Origin: Limnephilus marmoratus
Lineage: Eukaryota > Arthropoda > Insecta > Trichoptera > Limnephilidae
DNA length: 64,000 nt
Assembly (NCBI GenBank): GCA_917880885.1
Contig: OU862933.1
Coordinates: 11,273,679-11,337,678 of the forward strand
Direction of reading: 5' to 3'
Each line of letters begins with the position of its first letter. The first letter of the stretch is position 1. Both the position numbers and the translations under genes were made by a program. The notes below the pieces were generated by a model that had not been told where the DNA came from, ran no database searches, and saw nothing but the letters and a program-made list of their open reading frames with translations. Below, piece by piece: positions 10,664-22,015 of this stretch.

Positions 10664-11832
10664 CCCTTTCTCATTCAAATTAATTCCTACAGATTAAAAA
10701 ATAAGTAACATATGATTATGTGTACTTGAAATATTTGATTTTTTTAAAGTTTTTTTTTTTACTGATAGTTTAGGAAATATTCAACGTCATTTTAAAACGA
10801 CAGTGGTTCTGAGAGGTAAATGATGTATTACTATAAAAATGGACCATGTTCTTCAAAGAATATTAAAAAAAAATACATCAATTAAAGACAATATCATGTC
10901 TACTTATCACTTGAAAGTATTATTGATATGTTCTTCTCATCAAAACACTTATAACACAAAATAAAGATACATGCTTTTAGATAAAATAGTCGTACAAAAT
11001 AGTCAAATAGTATAATCTCAAACGAAATTTATTGAATATGTTATAACCAAATTTATTGAATATGTTATAACTAAATTTATTGAATATGTTATAACCAAAT
11101 TTATTGAATATGTTATAACCAAATTTATTGAATATGTTATAACCAAATTTATTGAATATGTTACCTGTTGAAATTAAAAAATGTACAAATGATAAAACAA
11201 ATATTATGTTGAAGAATTGGCTCGCCGAAAGAAAAAATTTGTATTAGACACTAGCACAAAAATTGTAACTGCAAAATAAAGTAAAATAAGTTTATTTAAA
11301 TCCTCAAAGTAAAAGCACCCATTGACAAACTACTAAAAAGTAGTTTATTGGGACTTTTCTTTTTCTGTAAAATATTTTTATTTTTCCTGTCATATTGTAT
11401 TTACCTTGTCTTTATTATTACAAATAAAAAATAAAAAAAAGACCAGTGTCGTTTTGAAATGATACGATACTTTAGGATGCTAAAATAAATATTATGTCAA
11501 AGTTTTTTCATTAAAATACGAAAGAATGTACGTTTTACTGTAAATAAAAACGGGAAAAAAATGTATGAAAAAAACATAAATACCTTGTCCATTTTAATAC
11601 TGAATTCCATCGGATGATAGCTTTTCAAAAGGTGTGATCAACTTGTTTTGTTGTTTACGATATGAAGTGTGTAGGTACGCAATACAGCCAAAGCAATGAA
11701 AAAAAAATAGTGTTGCTAGGAAGGATTCACTGAATTATTTTTAAAAACCGCAAATAAATTGGTTCAGTAGTTACTTAGTAAAAAAAAAATCAAATTTCAC
11801 GTCATTTTAAAATGACTCTGGTTGAGAAAGGG
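10664..11832. mobile_element. Non-autonomous piggyBac-like element
   Basis: Both ends begin CCCTTTCTCA and are flanked by TTAA (10660-10663 and 11833-11836), the piggyBac target. A subterminal CGTCATTTTAAAA motif occurs near both ends (about 10785 and 11803). The element is 1169 bp and has no transposase frame. It contains the 24 bp tandem repeat at 11025-11163. Confidence 0.8.
11025..11163 (+). repeat. 24 bp tandem repeat, 5.8 units
   Basis: Almost identical 24 bp units starting AAATTTATTGAATATGTTAT are repeated head to tail. One unit differs at its last base. The final unit is cut short. Confidence 0.95.
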
Positions 11833-12293
11833 TTAAGAACATATTTAAATATGCAGATTATTATAGATAGAACCGTTTGCAACCAGCTAAGGTTGCATTA
11901 TCTCAGGTTGCATGCCTCATTGCAAAATGTTTAATGTGCATTTCCCTAACGCCATTTCATGGTAGGGCCACGTCCTATTTACATATTTTCCTTTAAAATG
12001 TGTTACACTAAAATACTATACACAAGTTTGAACCCTAAAATCAAAAATTGTTAAATAAATTATGAGAATTGGTCTTTGCAAACTTTGACACCACAGAACA
12101 TGGTAAGGCGAAGTTAAAACCACACCCAAGCAAAGTGACGAATTAAACTGCCCCTCGTAACGACGATCAACTGTCGGACACAAACCAAATGGCAATTGCG
12201 AACGGTTCAAAAGTCGAAAATAAAAAAATATAAAATGAAGATTATCTAAATATCATATCATCTACATTGATTGTATTGGGTGAACAATATATA

Positions 12294-12456
12294 TATTATT
12301 TTTAATTGATAAACTAATGTTTACGACAATGCATAGCACAAAGGGTAAAAATTATTATAAGAAATAATTATTAGCCTGAAACACTCATCTGTATTGAAAA
12401 AATCTTCCGAGAAAAGATAAATGCAATAAACATTAGTTTATCAATTAAAAATAATA
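12294..12456. repeat. Perfect 30 bp inverted repeats around a SINE-B tail
   Basis: Arms at 12294-12323 and 12427-12456 are perfect reverse complements. The centre (about 12345-12420) is the 3' tail of SINE-B on the minus strand. It may be a MITE with a SINE inside or a fold-back rearrangement. Confidence 0.85.
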
Positions 12457-12654
12457 ATTAAATTTGACGAGTAAGTATTTCACCAAAAAATGTAGATATA
12501 ATTTGTCTCGACGCCACCTAGGGGGGAGATTTGGCACCTACAATGCTTTTCTCATATAAAAAAAGTTGGTTGTTTGCAGGTGGATAAATGTAATAAGCAG
12601 TAATTGCTGAATGAAACAGTAGTATACATTGAATTATTTAACTGGCAGGAGATA

Positions 12655-12815
12655 AGCCGTCGTAGTTCAGTAGATAAGAGCAGTTGACCGGAAATCAGAA
12701 GGACGCGGGTTCGAGTCCTGTCGGCGGTATGTATCTTTTCTCGGCAATTTTTTTCAATGTAGATGAGTGTTACAGGCTAATAATTATTACTTACAATAAT
12801 TGTTACAATATTTAT
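12655..12815 (+). mobile_element. SINE-B, tRNA-derived SINE
   Basis: The head (about 12656-12728) is tRNA-like: a TAGTTCAGTAG A-box region, GGGTTCGAGTCC as the Pol III B box, and a closing segment that pairs with the 5' end. The tail has a GATGAGTGTTACAGGCTAAT core and ends in AATTATTACTTACAAT-type sequence. Fragments of the same tail occur at 12345 and 26957 on the minus strand. Pol III transcription and LINE-driven mobility are inferred. Confidence 0.8.
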
Positions 12816-13740
12816 AATTTGCCAATTAATAAAAATACTACACTGGAATACCAGTTTCCCGTCGCCAATGGAACTATGTCATTCGCAATTTAGGAATATT
12901 GTGGACCTAAAGCGGAGGCTCTCAACATTTTTGGGCCCATTACTTACGATCATGTTTCTTCAACGTCCTACCATCAAAATACAAAATCAAATGGAAATGC
13001 GCAGGTTCTTGTGTAGTACATTAAGAACCTTGGGAATGGCGAATAAGATGTCAGGCAGCGTAAGAGAGACAAAGTTCTGTCAGTGCGACATTGGTTTCCG
13101 TTCAAATCTACCCGGAAGGCATTTCAATTTGAAGGCGAGTGAGTGTCTATGTTTATTATCTAGACTCTAGACCTCTAGACTAACACTAAAGCAAAGTTGT
13201 TTTGCAGAACTTCAAATGCCATCAAAAGGCCATTCAGCGCCAATATGTTTTTTCTGACATTTTAACCTATCAATTCTCGGGCGTATTCAGTCAGAATGTC
13301 AGAAAATTTTCGCTTTGCAATAAAATCCAAATGAATGTAATATTTCTGAATATATCCGAAAACTAAAAACTGTTTTTGAAACTTTGAAAGGTGACAGAAT
13401 ATGCTTTCAAAAGTTATTATTAGAAATAAACATAAAATTTCTAAAATATTTAAGATTGAATGCAAACGAAAAAAAAGGTTTAAAAAATGGCTTAAATTTA
13501 AAAAAATAAGATAAAAACGAAACAAAAACGAAAAACACACACACACATTTTATTATGCAAACGTATTATAAACCATATTATCACCTCACATTTTTGAAGT
13601 TTCTAAATAAAGAATAAAAAAAAATTGTAATTTTACACATTTTTCTCAAATTGCTATCGGAAACTTTGGTTTAACATAAGTTCACATTTAAACATTTCTA
13701 TGGTTAAATTTGAGCTTTCTCTTTCTAACACCGTTTAGAT

Positions 13741-14900
13741 CAGTGGTGGGCAAACTTTCTTGATGGGGGGCCAGAAAGTTTTAAGAAATTTCAGAGGAGG
13801 GCCAGGAGTATAGCCAAAATGCATTTTGTTTTAACACTTTATACACACTACTGTAAGTTACAGATTACAATTATTATTATTATTCCGCAATTTCATGGCA
13901 GAAAAAGTCTGTTCGTAGACATACGACGACCAAAACATCGCTATTATTTTCTGGGCGTGATCTTTGGATATTCAGTTTTCGGCAGTGGGGTCCAGATTAA
14001 ACGGCATTGAAAAAATATCAAGCGATGACTGAATATTCTTAAAATCTTGAAACCTAGTTTCAAATTCTGTGTGAAGTTTCTTCAATGCCTGACTGAATTC
14101 TTTCAGTTTGTTCTCACTCACTGGTGCCACGGATTCTAAGCGCGAAAGTTAGTTAAATCATTCTTCTCATTGCAGTTATAAAACAGAAAAAGCTGATTTT
14201 TAAATGATTTTAGACAAGTCTTATCTAAAAATTGGTCACTTCCTTGCAATCTTTTTAAAAATTTATTATAGTGTTCGAGCAAATCGGTAAAAAATGCAAA
14301 ATCGGTACGCCAATCTTTGTTTTCCAAGATCTGGAATTCAGACCATTTCTCTGTTCTATTCTTCAAAAAATCTTGTATTTATTCTTTTAAATTCCAGATC
14401 TGCTCGAATGCGTACTCACAACTTAGCCATCTTACTTTCGTGTGGTAAAGAAGATCAGAGTAATCGGCATCAACTTCAACCAGAAGTTATTGAAATTGCC
14501 GGTGTACCAAGCCCCGGGCTCGAATCGTATTAATTAGTTTTATAATCACATGGCTAATATCTAAAGCAGATTTACAAAGTACATCCTGGAGAATTATGCA
14601 ATATACAAATACAACATTGTGATTAGGATTCTGGTTCTGAAATATATATGAGACCCGCATCGCAACGCAACACATGAACTACGTGGCTAGTCTAGAAATG
14701 GCTTCTTTTTCAAATTCAAATAATTTACTTTATACGGCTGGCTATAAGAGCCCGCGATAATTATATTTTGAAGTCGACAATCCTTCGAAATGAATAGTAT
14801 ATAATAGGTATACTTGTAATTTCGAAAGATCGTCGGCGGGCCGGATTAAATGCCTTTGCGGGTCGGAGCTGGCCCGCGGGCCGTACTTTGCCCATCACTG
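13741..14900. mobile_element. hAT-superfamily transposon
   Basis: The ends are CAGTGGTGGGCAAA and, inverted, CAGTGATGGGCAAA. An exact 8 bp duplication, GTTTAGAT, flanks the element at 13733-13740 and 14901-14908. Both are diagnostic of hAT. The 1160 bp copy carries a broken minus-strand transposase and is internally shortened. Confidence 0.95.
14040..14675 (-). pseudogene. hAT transposase remnant (GTF2IRD2/BED-like type)
   Basis: Minus-strand fragments in different frames include DVLCKSALDISHVI and INTIRARGLVHRQF (14487-14675), then a decayed HTKVRWLS segment, then DWRTDFAFFTDLLEHYNKFL and KRLQGSDQFLDK (14136-14366). This order matches domesticated and free hAT transposases of the GTF2IRD2/ZBED-like group. 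The N-terminal zinc finger and first catalytic region are missing. It is inactive and useful mainly for classifying the element. Confidence 0.75.
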
Positions 14901-14909
14901 GTTTAGATC

Positions 14910-15655
14910 ATATTTTTCACCTTGACAGTAGGGAGATACAACGATTTAATGAGACCTATGTGAGCTGGGAAAATGTTTGTCTTCTGTGGTTATAAATGTT
15001 AAATTTCCCCGTTAAGCGCCGAATCATAACAAAAACATGACGTGACTATTTATTCAAAATCTGTAACGGATTTAGGCATTAACTTGAATGGCCATTTGAC
15101 GACAATGATACATTTGAATTTCTGTGAAACAACACAATCTAAATGTTCCCATACAACTTTTTTCTAAACAGCAAAATAGACTTTTATAATACATTATTAT
15201 TTGTATGTCTGTATCTAAGGGTGTGTGCTTAACGTTTCCATAGAAACAACGAGAAGTTTGTCTTCAGTATAAAACATGATTTCATGCAAAAAGCACGAGT
15301 GTAAAGGAATTCAATGATTCCGCCTTTAAAACATACGATTATAATGAGGAAAATTCCTTCGGCCCCTAAAGTAAAATTCACAAAGGGAATATCTGGAATG
15401 CCATCCAATGAACAGATAGTCACTAGTAGTGTCATCTATTATGACTTAAAAGAAAAACTGATGTCGTCAAATTAATAAACCTTTCGAATCCTAGGCCCTA
15501 AATGGGAAAACGAAATTGTTTATTTGCACAAGAAAGAAAGAGATGTTTTTTGCTGTCGACAATATAACGAAAAATTACGATAGTCGTGGCTTTTTATTTG
15601 TTATTCCATCTTAGTGAATAGTTTTCTACAACGATTTAATATATGTCAATTTTGA
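14910..15655. other. Unassigned sequence
   Basis: No recognisable gene or repeat boundary is visible. Confidence 0.45.
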
Positions 15656-15660
15656 TTTGT

Positions 15661-15730
15661 CAGGAACCATTTATTGTATAACCAACACCTCTGCCATAGG
15701 TCATCCCATTGTAGGGGACCCCACCACTTT
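15661..15730 (+). repeat. SINE-C head fragment
   Basis: It matches the start of SINE-C (GGAACCATTTATTG followed by AACACCTCTGCCATAGGTCA) and then diverges. Confidence 0.75.
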
Positions 15731-16160
15731 TTCAACGGCGTTATAAGGAAACACATGGTTCCCTCCTTCACCGCACACGTCAAGACGCTATTTTATTGAA
15801 CGAAGCTTCATTTATTTGAACGACTCTAGCCCTCCAATGTCCATGCATGCGCGGTTAGAAAGCAGTATGCAAGTACTCACATTGACATAATACAAAATAA
15901 TAATAAATGTCCCAGCACATGGAATAATTCTTCTGTGAAAAATATATACAGATAAAAGTGTTAGTAAATAAAAAGAAAAATAAGAGCTGCGCCCTGTTGA
16001 GGAAGCCTGGAATAAGAGAAATAACGAAAAAATAAAATTAATAATATAATGCAAGTATTTACAAAAATTACGTAGGGAAAATAAAATGCATGGAAAGAAA
16101 ATATTGTCCGCGCCCTTTAGCCGACTCCCCGATTTTGCCTCATGTGGGAATGAAGAGAAG

Positions 16161-16890
16161 TCACACCAAGTGGTTCACTACGTTTGACGACTTAGTAGGG
16201 GTGCCTGGGTTCATGGCGTGAAGTTCGTCCGGGTCTTGGCGGCTGATGCGTCAGCCCACCAGCTGCATAGCGGGCCGGATCGGGAGAGAATGGTTGACGA
16301 AATTCCTTCGACTTCTCCAGTCGTACTCTCTCGGAACATCGCCTTGTACCGCAGTGGGAGAGATGGATTCATACGTCCGTCACTCCTGGTCACACTGAAA
16401 CCCAAATTCATATCCACCCCGAATCTAAAATACCTAAAAAAAACCCTTGACTCTGTGCAGAAACGGGCGGTCCGTTTGATAGATTCTCCCATCTTAATAG
16501 ACGGACTGCAATCTTTAAGGCACAGACGTCAGGTGGGAATGCTGTCCTTGTTCTACCGGTATTACAATGGAAGATGCTCCGAGGAACTAGCGTCATTGAT
16601 CCCCTCGGCACTGGTGCATAGTCGGGAAACACGCCAAACACGCGCCCAACATTTGTACATGGTTGACATTAGTCACATGAGAACGGGTCGTTTCTATGAC
16701 TCGTTCTTGAGTTCAACGGCTCGGCTGTGGAACGATTTGCCGGCCTCTGTGTTTCCTCCTACAACATGGGTCTCTTCAAGACCCGTGTTCACTCCTTCCT
16801 TTCCTCAAAAAGACCCTCCACACAGCATCTTCAAAGGTGACATAGGCCCTGAGGGAAGTTATTTTCCTCAGGGCCTCCTGTTAATGTAAA
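16161..16890 (+). mobile_element. SINE-C/LINE chimera
   Basis: The 5' part (to about 16400) is the SINE-C body found in about ten other copies. It runs directly into a LINE RT C-terminal coding segment. That segment runs into the SINE-C 3' tail, including the hairpin CCCTGAGG/CCTCAGGG at 16847-16873 and a TAATGTAAAA end. Other copies lack the coding insert and join body to tail directly. A second, partial tail follows at about 16918-17010. Confidence 0.8.
16425..16889 (+). pseudogene. LINE RT C-terminal fragment (jockey/CR1-like)
   Basis: The frame has LDSVQKRAVRLI, RRQVGMLSLFYRYYNGRC, SRETRQTRAQ, FYDSFLSSTARLWNDLPASV, the signature of the C-terminal tail of many insect jockey/CR1-like RT proteins. 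About 130 residues are conserved; fingers, palm and the catalytic aspartates are missing. The open frame continues upstream into SINE-C sequence and downstream into the SINE-C tail, so the longer open frame starting at 16218 is a fusion by position, not evidence of a fused protein. Confidence 0.8.
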
Positions 16891-16917
16891 AAAATTAATG
16901 TAAAAAAAAAAATCCAA

Positions 16918-17010
16918 TTTTTCTTTCACCGAATTTCCTCTTCTTCCTTTCCTAAAAAGACCCCCACACAGCATCCCCAAAGAGGCCCTGTGTGGGACTA
17001 ATGTAAAATA
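16918..17010 (+). repeat. Second SINE-C 3' tail
   Basis: It repeats the tail motif (CCTAAAAAGACCC, CACAGCATCCCCAAAG, then a shortened GGCCCTGTGTGG end and ACTAATGTAAAA) directly after the chimera. Confidence 0.75.
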
Positions 17011-17019
17011 AAACAATAT

Positions 17020-18130
17020 GTTTGTGCGGAAGGCGTTTGTAACATCTCGCCGGCCAACGTTTATATCAGTAACATCTCTGCAGTAAGAAACGGTTAGCGT
17101 TACTTATGTACATCCATTTAGGAAACTGCGATTTTCGGTCATTTATGAAGTGATTAATATTTAATGAAAAAAATTAAAAGTAACAATTTAGGGCGACGAT
17201 CACAAACAGAAAACTTAAATTTATTACATAAAAAAAGTTTATCCCAAATTTTTGTAAAATACTCCATTTAATTACTAATTTGAAAATATTCATCGATTTC
17301 ACTAAAAGTCTTGAGCTTACTACGGGCACGCACCACACACGTTTCTACGTGTAAATCTGTTCAGTGTATGCCACTCCTTTCCGTGTAAGCCTACACGCTC
17401 TAATAGGATCAGACGGCCTTTTAACGAGGCCAATGACTTTTTCATGAATCTCAAACTGCGAGACGCGATTAGGGCGGCTAAATGTAGGGTAAATATGCCT
17501 CTGGGGAACTCGGGAGATATCCCACTTTAAAATATTCATAATGATCTTGAAATGAGGCGACGAAATTAAATGAAAACGAAAATAAATGTATAAATGCGCA
17601 TTAAGCGATTTTTTTCTGAATTTACTTTTATTCTTATTTTGAGATGTTTTTATAAAAATACGATCTTCTGTATTTCTTCTGTATCTTCGATCCTAAATCA
17701 CAAGTATTTGTCCATTGCCGTGGAAATTTTAAATGAATGCCAATAGCTAAGAATTTGAAATTAAACCCGAATTTTAAGACACGGGGTTGATTTCCATCTA
17801 AGTATAAAAATAAATGATCATGTAAGCGAAACTTCTTGGCACTTATGTTAGTTTACTACTAAGTGGTTCTTAAACATAAGCAGTATTGCTTTCATCTCAC
17901 TGAAACCTTTCAAGCATAACTTATTGCGGTCTAAAAAAATAAAATGCTTAAATTTTTTTTAAATTTCTCGATAGAAATGTATGGGGCTTGACAAATAACC
18001 GAAATAAGTCAATTTGATAGAAGTTTTAAAATATTTAACACTTACTAGAAGTTCAGAGAACAGTTTTGATCTCGTGTCCAAAACAGTATGTTTCTAATTT
18101 TATCTTATAAGAATGACGCAAAACTATCGT
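17020..18130. other. AT-rich sequence, nothing recognised
   Basis: No supported gene or repeat is visible. Confidence 0.5.
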
Positions 18131-18135
18131 TTTAT

Positions 18136-18218
18136 TTTGAATCTTATTGTTATGTGTAATAAGATTCAAACCATGTCGGTAGTTTTGAATCTTATTGTAA
18201 TGTGTAATAAGATTCAAA
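18136..18218. repeat. Tandem pair of 13 bp-stem hairpins
   Basis: TTTGAATCTTATT and AATAAGATTCAAA form a hairpin at 18136-18170. The unit repeats 48 bp later at 18184-18218 with a nearly identical loop. Confidence 0.9.
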
Positions 18219-18249
18219 CTATATCGCTAGCGTTGTGACACCCTAAATT

Positions 18250-19480
18250 AAATTAAAGCCATTTATTTCCAAAACCTACTTATTTAATAAACACGACGAC
18301 TCCACGATATAAAACGAATTAACCAGACATGTGCCGTCCCAAAATTTCCAAAGTGCGTCAGCTGATTCTACTTTCTTAATAACTTACTTATTTTTTTTGC
18401 AAATTATGTTTTAGTAAATTGTACTTGTACTTTCTTACCAGACAATGTGTTTACATAATACTAATATAAGAAGTACGTACATTATTTATCATAAGTATTT
18501 TCCTCAGAATAGCAACTTATATGCAAAAAAAAAATATTTTCGATCGTGCCTATCGTAAATGCAGCGTACGAGAGGTTAAAACGGCCACCATCTTTACCGT
18601 AACCGGAACTTAATAAACAAATCTACATACAGACGAAATGCTAACTATAGTCGAATAATCCGTGTTAAAACAGGACTTCGCTACGCTAATAATAATCATC
18701 GTCAACGCTTTAACACCTCAATACGATCAGTGATATCAACGCCAACACTTTCTTTTGACTCCCATGTTATTGCAGCGCTTCGAAAATGTTCAGCTATGTT
18801 CAATAAAAATTATTTGTTGTATTATTAGTATTGCATACAAGTCAAATTGGAATAAAAAATGTTTGTCAATTCATGTCACAATACAATTTTATTTTATTTT
18901 TAGAAGATCGTGTACGAAGCACATTTTTATTTCGTATGATAAGCCATTCATTCGTATGAGCCAGCCAAAAGTTCGGGTTGTTTAAATACCGACCTCGTTG
19001 CATAAATGATATTAAAAATAAAATAAAACCCATCGTAAAGCATAGGTATTATCTTCACACGAATGATAATGTTTTGCATCGTGCAAACAGGAGATTTAAC
19101 GATATCACAGTTGTGGAAAAAAAGATTGTTTTATTTTTTATTCGCTGATTTATAGGTACTGATGATGTCGTTAAAATGCATTATATGCTTTTGAATTGCG
19201 CTTTGACGTTGAAAAGTAAAACAGTTTTTTTTTTGCATTAAGATTAATGTTCCAGAGCAGGGATGGCGAACCAATAATACGAGGGGAAATAAAGGAATTT
19301 GTACGTCTGTACGATTTTAGATATATTGAATAAGGCACGGCTAATGTGAAATATAAGATCCCCGAGTCACTTATGTAGCAAAACTGTATACGTGGCGGGG
19401 GCGAAGAGGTACCTACGACTTTTCAACTTTTTTTAATGCCACAAGCTCATTTTATTACAAAATATTACGAAAAAGTATTG
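18250..19480. other. AT-rich sequence, nothing recognised
   Basis: A CAGGGATGGCGAACC motif near 19259 resembles a hAT end, but no partner end was found. Confidence 0.4.
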
Positions 19481-19492
19481 TAAATTTTTTGA

Positions 19493-19531
19493 CTTTCTGA
19501 AAAGATTTAAAAAAAAAATCTTTTCAGAAAA
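19493..19531. repeat. Long perfect hairpin
   Basis: TTTCTGAAAAGATTT and its reverse complement flank a short A-run. Confidence 0.85.
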
Positions 19532-19856
19532 CCTTTTTTTTCACAGTTAATTTAATTCATTTAAAAGTCTTTCACATCATGGTTGAGATGAAGCGTATTA
19601 CTATTTAACTTTATTTTCGAATTTAGTCATTTACAAAACCACCAAAACTCATTAAAAAACCTCTTTTTTATAAATATATGAATAATAATTATTTTTTACG
19701 ATTTATTGACAAAATAAAGGTAGGCAAATTCATAAGAAAGTATTAATGCAGGGATCACATTCACAATATTTTCTTGTACTTATTTTATAAGTGAACAACA
19801 TAATGGGTTCAGAATACAATGTTCTATATCTTTTGTGTGATCGTTATCGCAATAAA

Positions 19857-20018
19857 GGACGTGATCTCCTGTCAGATTTGTGTGATTTTTACATATTTAC
19901 CGTCACATATTGTAAGTAGATCGTTTTAAACACGAATCCTGCAAGTGTGCATGATTATTTGTAATATACGTTGTTCAAAAAAAAATAAATTACACAAATC
20001 TGACTGGAGATCACGTCC
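19857..20018. mobile_element. MITE-X, intact copy
   Basis: The ends are inverted: GGACGTGATCTCCTGTCAGA at the left and the reverse complement of GGACGTGATCTCCAGTCAGA at the right. It is about 160 bp and non-coding. A second copy at 26.5-27.8 kb is split by LINE C. Confidence 0.8.
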
Positions 20019-20454
20019 GTTATCCCAATCTCTTGAATAGAATCGCTCGGCTAATGTACTAAATTGAAAAATCGGAGATCTACAAAATAAAGACCGTATA
20101 TATTACCCGCAAATTAATTGAAATATTGATGCCTATCGATTACTGCATAGGCAAGCCTAATACTTCCTAGATACCTTTGAAAATAAGTAGGGGTGTAACA
20201 CTTCGGTTGATGGAGCTATAGCGTTTGCTAGAACAATGAAAGCTCGGTGATCCGCTTTACTCGACCTGGTTCTCTCCAAAATATATACTGACTGATGAAC
20301 TGACTGAAAATATACTGATACCAAATAGACTGATACTGAAACAACTAAACTGAACTAAAAATATGAAGTAATATTATCCTTATTTAATTTATTTTTAATT
20401 TATTGAAAATAACCATAGTTTTGAAAAAAATACAGGGATAAATAATCTTCATAT

Positions 20455-20830
20455 TAATCATATAAAGGAAAACGTTTAGATAACTTAGAAGCCTTGGAAA
20501 TTAAAAAAAATCCCTTAAAAATAATGAATCTATGTATTATCAACAAACAAAAAATATTGTCTTATAGCCCAATCATGGATTTGTTCACCTACCCACCCAC
20601 TCTACATTAATAACTAGCAACGGCTCCACCCCTACCATAATAAAACATTGTTCCCATCCATATTTCGAAACTGTCAAATTAGTATACGCTTGCCCTGAAG
20701 AAGGAACGTTTGTTCTGAAACCGGTCGGATTTACTCATTATATAAGTGGTTCAAACACATTTGAATTGTTTCATTTTTGTAATTTGTTTTTACTTAATTA
20801 ATTTAGAATGTTATTTCGGAATACTTACAT
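20455..20830 (+). mobile_element. 5'-truncated Penelope-like element
   Basis: The copy begins with the endonuclease C-terminal tail DNLEALEIKKNPLKNN, which matches DNLEALEIRK in the PLE at 34.1 kb, then a 3' region with a hammerhead motif at 20694-20728. RT and GIY-YIG are absent. Confidence 0.75.
20694..20728 (+). ncRNA. Hammerhead ribozyme motif of a PLE
   Basis: CTGAAGA at 20695-20701, stem II GGAAC (20703-20707) with GTTCT (20712-20716), GAAA at 20717-20720, minimal stem III ACCGGT and predicted cleavage after C20726. Stem I is weak here (two pairs visible), so this copy may be inactive or need peripheral contacts. Confidence 0.65.
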
Positions 20831-20839
20831 CGGAAAAAA

Positions 20840-21955
20840 TACTAGTTAATATATTTATAATTACTTCCTAATACTATTCATATTATTAAATTTTAATACA
20901 TAAAGTCAAATCCTGGGCACGGGAGAACTCATTATCTCTGTTTGTTACAAAAATAAAAGATAATAAAATATTTATTTTTATTATCATATTGTGGGCCAAA
21001 GCAAAATCGTGTAGCGGACTGTCACCAACCCTACCGTCGCGTCGCAATAAAATGGCTTGATAAGTAGATATTTGGTTTACAAAAAGTATTTTTTAAACGT
21101 TTAACGGATTTATGTTTTGACGAACGTGAATACGTGCTTATGTACTCGTACATAGGTTCGCGATCCCCGTCCTTGAGACACAAAGAACATATTTTATGTG
21201 TAGAGTGACTTTAATATATGACATAAATTCTTCCGCAGTTAGTCATTTTCGTATTTTTAAAGACATTATAGTTTCCACGTGTAATTAAGCTGTTCGATCT
21301 TAATTTGTGACACAACAATAGACATAGAACACATTGGCGGACATTCTTGGGTTTTTGGCAACCAGATTGAATAAGCATTAACGGTACCAACCTTCAAAAT
21401 AACACACTGAACAAATTTATGACCCTTGGTATTTGGTTTAATTTAAATTCAGAATACCTTTATTATAAAAATTATCTTTTCCAAATTTTTTTTTTTTAAT
21501 TTTTAAAAAGAAAGACAATATTCCCGGGTTACGAATAACCCGACAATATTTGAAAATCTCCTACTACCACCACAGTAACCCGAAAATGTTGCTTGAATCG
21601 TGATGGAGGATTTAGCCAGCCGAGGAAACGCGATGCCATCTCAATCACTGACCGGTCGTACTGTGAATGTACGTAGAGATTTATTTCTAACTTTTTTTGC
21701 GTTTTTAATATTTTATTGAAATTGTGGGAATGGAAAAAAAGTCCTAAACTAATTGCAGAGATGCTGTAGAAATTGCAGAGATGCTGTTTTGGTATATTAT
21801 ATTTGAATGTAGAATTTTCAAAAATAGCTAGCATTATAATAGGTGTAATGTAAATAATGCCAGTATACGTCATGTAAGATGATTTTGTGTGTAACAAATT
21901 TCAACGTTTTAATAACACACTAACCTATCTTTAAAACATCCGTTTTTAATTATTG
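20840..21955. other. Unassigned sequence
   Basis: The longest minus-strand frame (21529-21897) has no recognisable domain and is probably chance. Confidence 0.45.
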
Positions 21956-21997
21956 GTCAACTAGCTGGGTTACCCGGCTTCGCTCAGGACAACATTC

Positions 21998-22015
21998 GAG
22001 TGTTCTGGAATATTC
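21998..22015. promoter_or_regulatory. Four-unit heat-shock-element-like site
   Basis: GAG, TTC, GAA, TTC occur at exact 5 bp phase (21998, 22003, 22008, 22013). The core TTCTGGAATATTC is a perfect three-unit HSF consensus. Confidence 0.65.

Larger units (their letters stand above)
10465..12146. repeat. Outer inverted repeat pair around the piggyBac-like element
   Basis: A segment at 10465-10540 (GGTTCTAACTTCGC and a GGTGTCAAA motif) has a diverged reverse-complement counterpart at 12070-12146. A third related piece lies at 7020-7060. The pair encloses 10664-11832, so the piggyBac-like element may sit inside an older transposon. Confidence 0.45.

Noticed and set aside
16218..16889. Novel 223-codon gene
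   Set aside because: It is a SINE-C body read through into a LINE RT fragment and the SINE-C tail, not one coherent protein.
19259..19275. hAT transposon end (CAGGGATGGCGAACC)
   Set aside because: No inverted partner or 8 bp duplication was found nearby.
21529..21897. 122-codon minus-strand gene
   Set aside because: Low-complexity composition, no domain pattern and no supporting signals.
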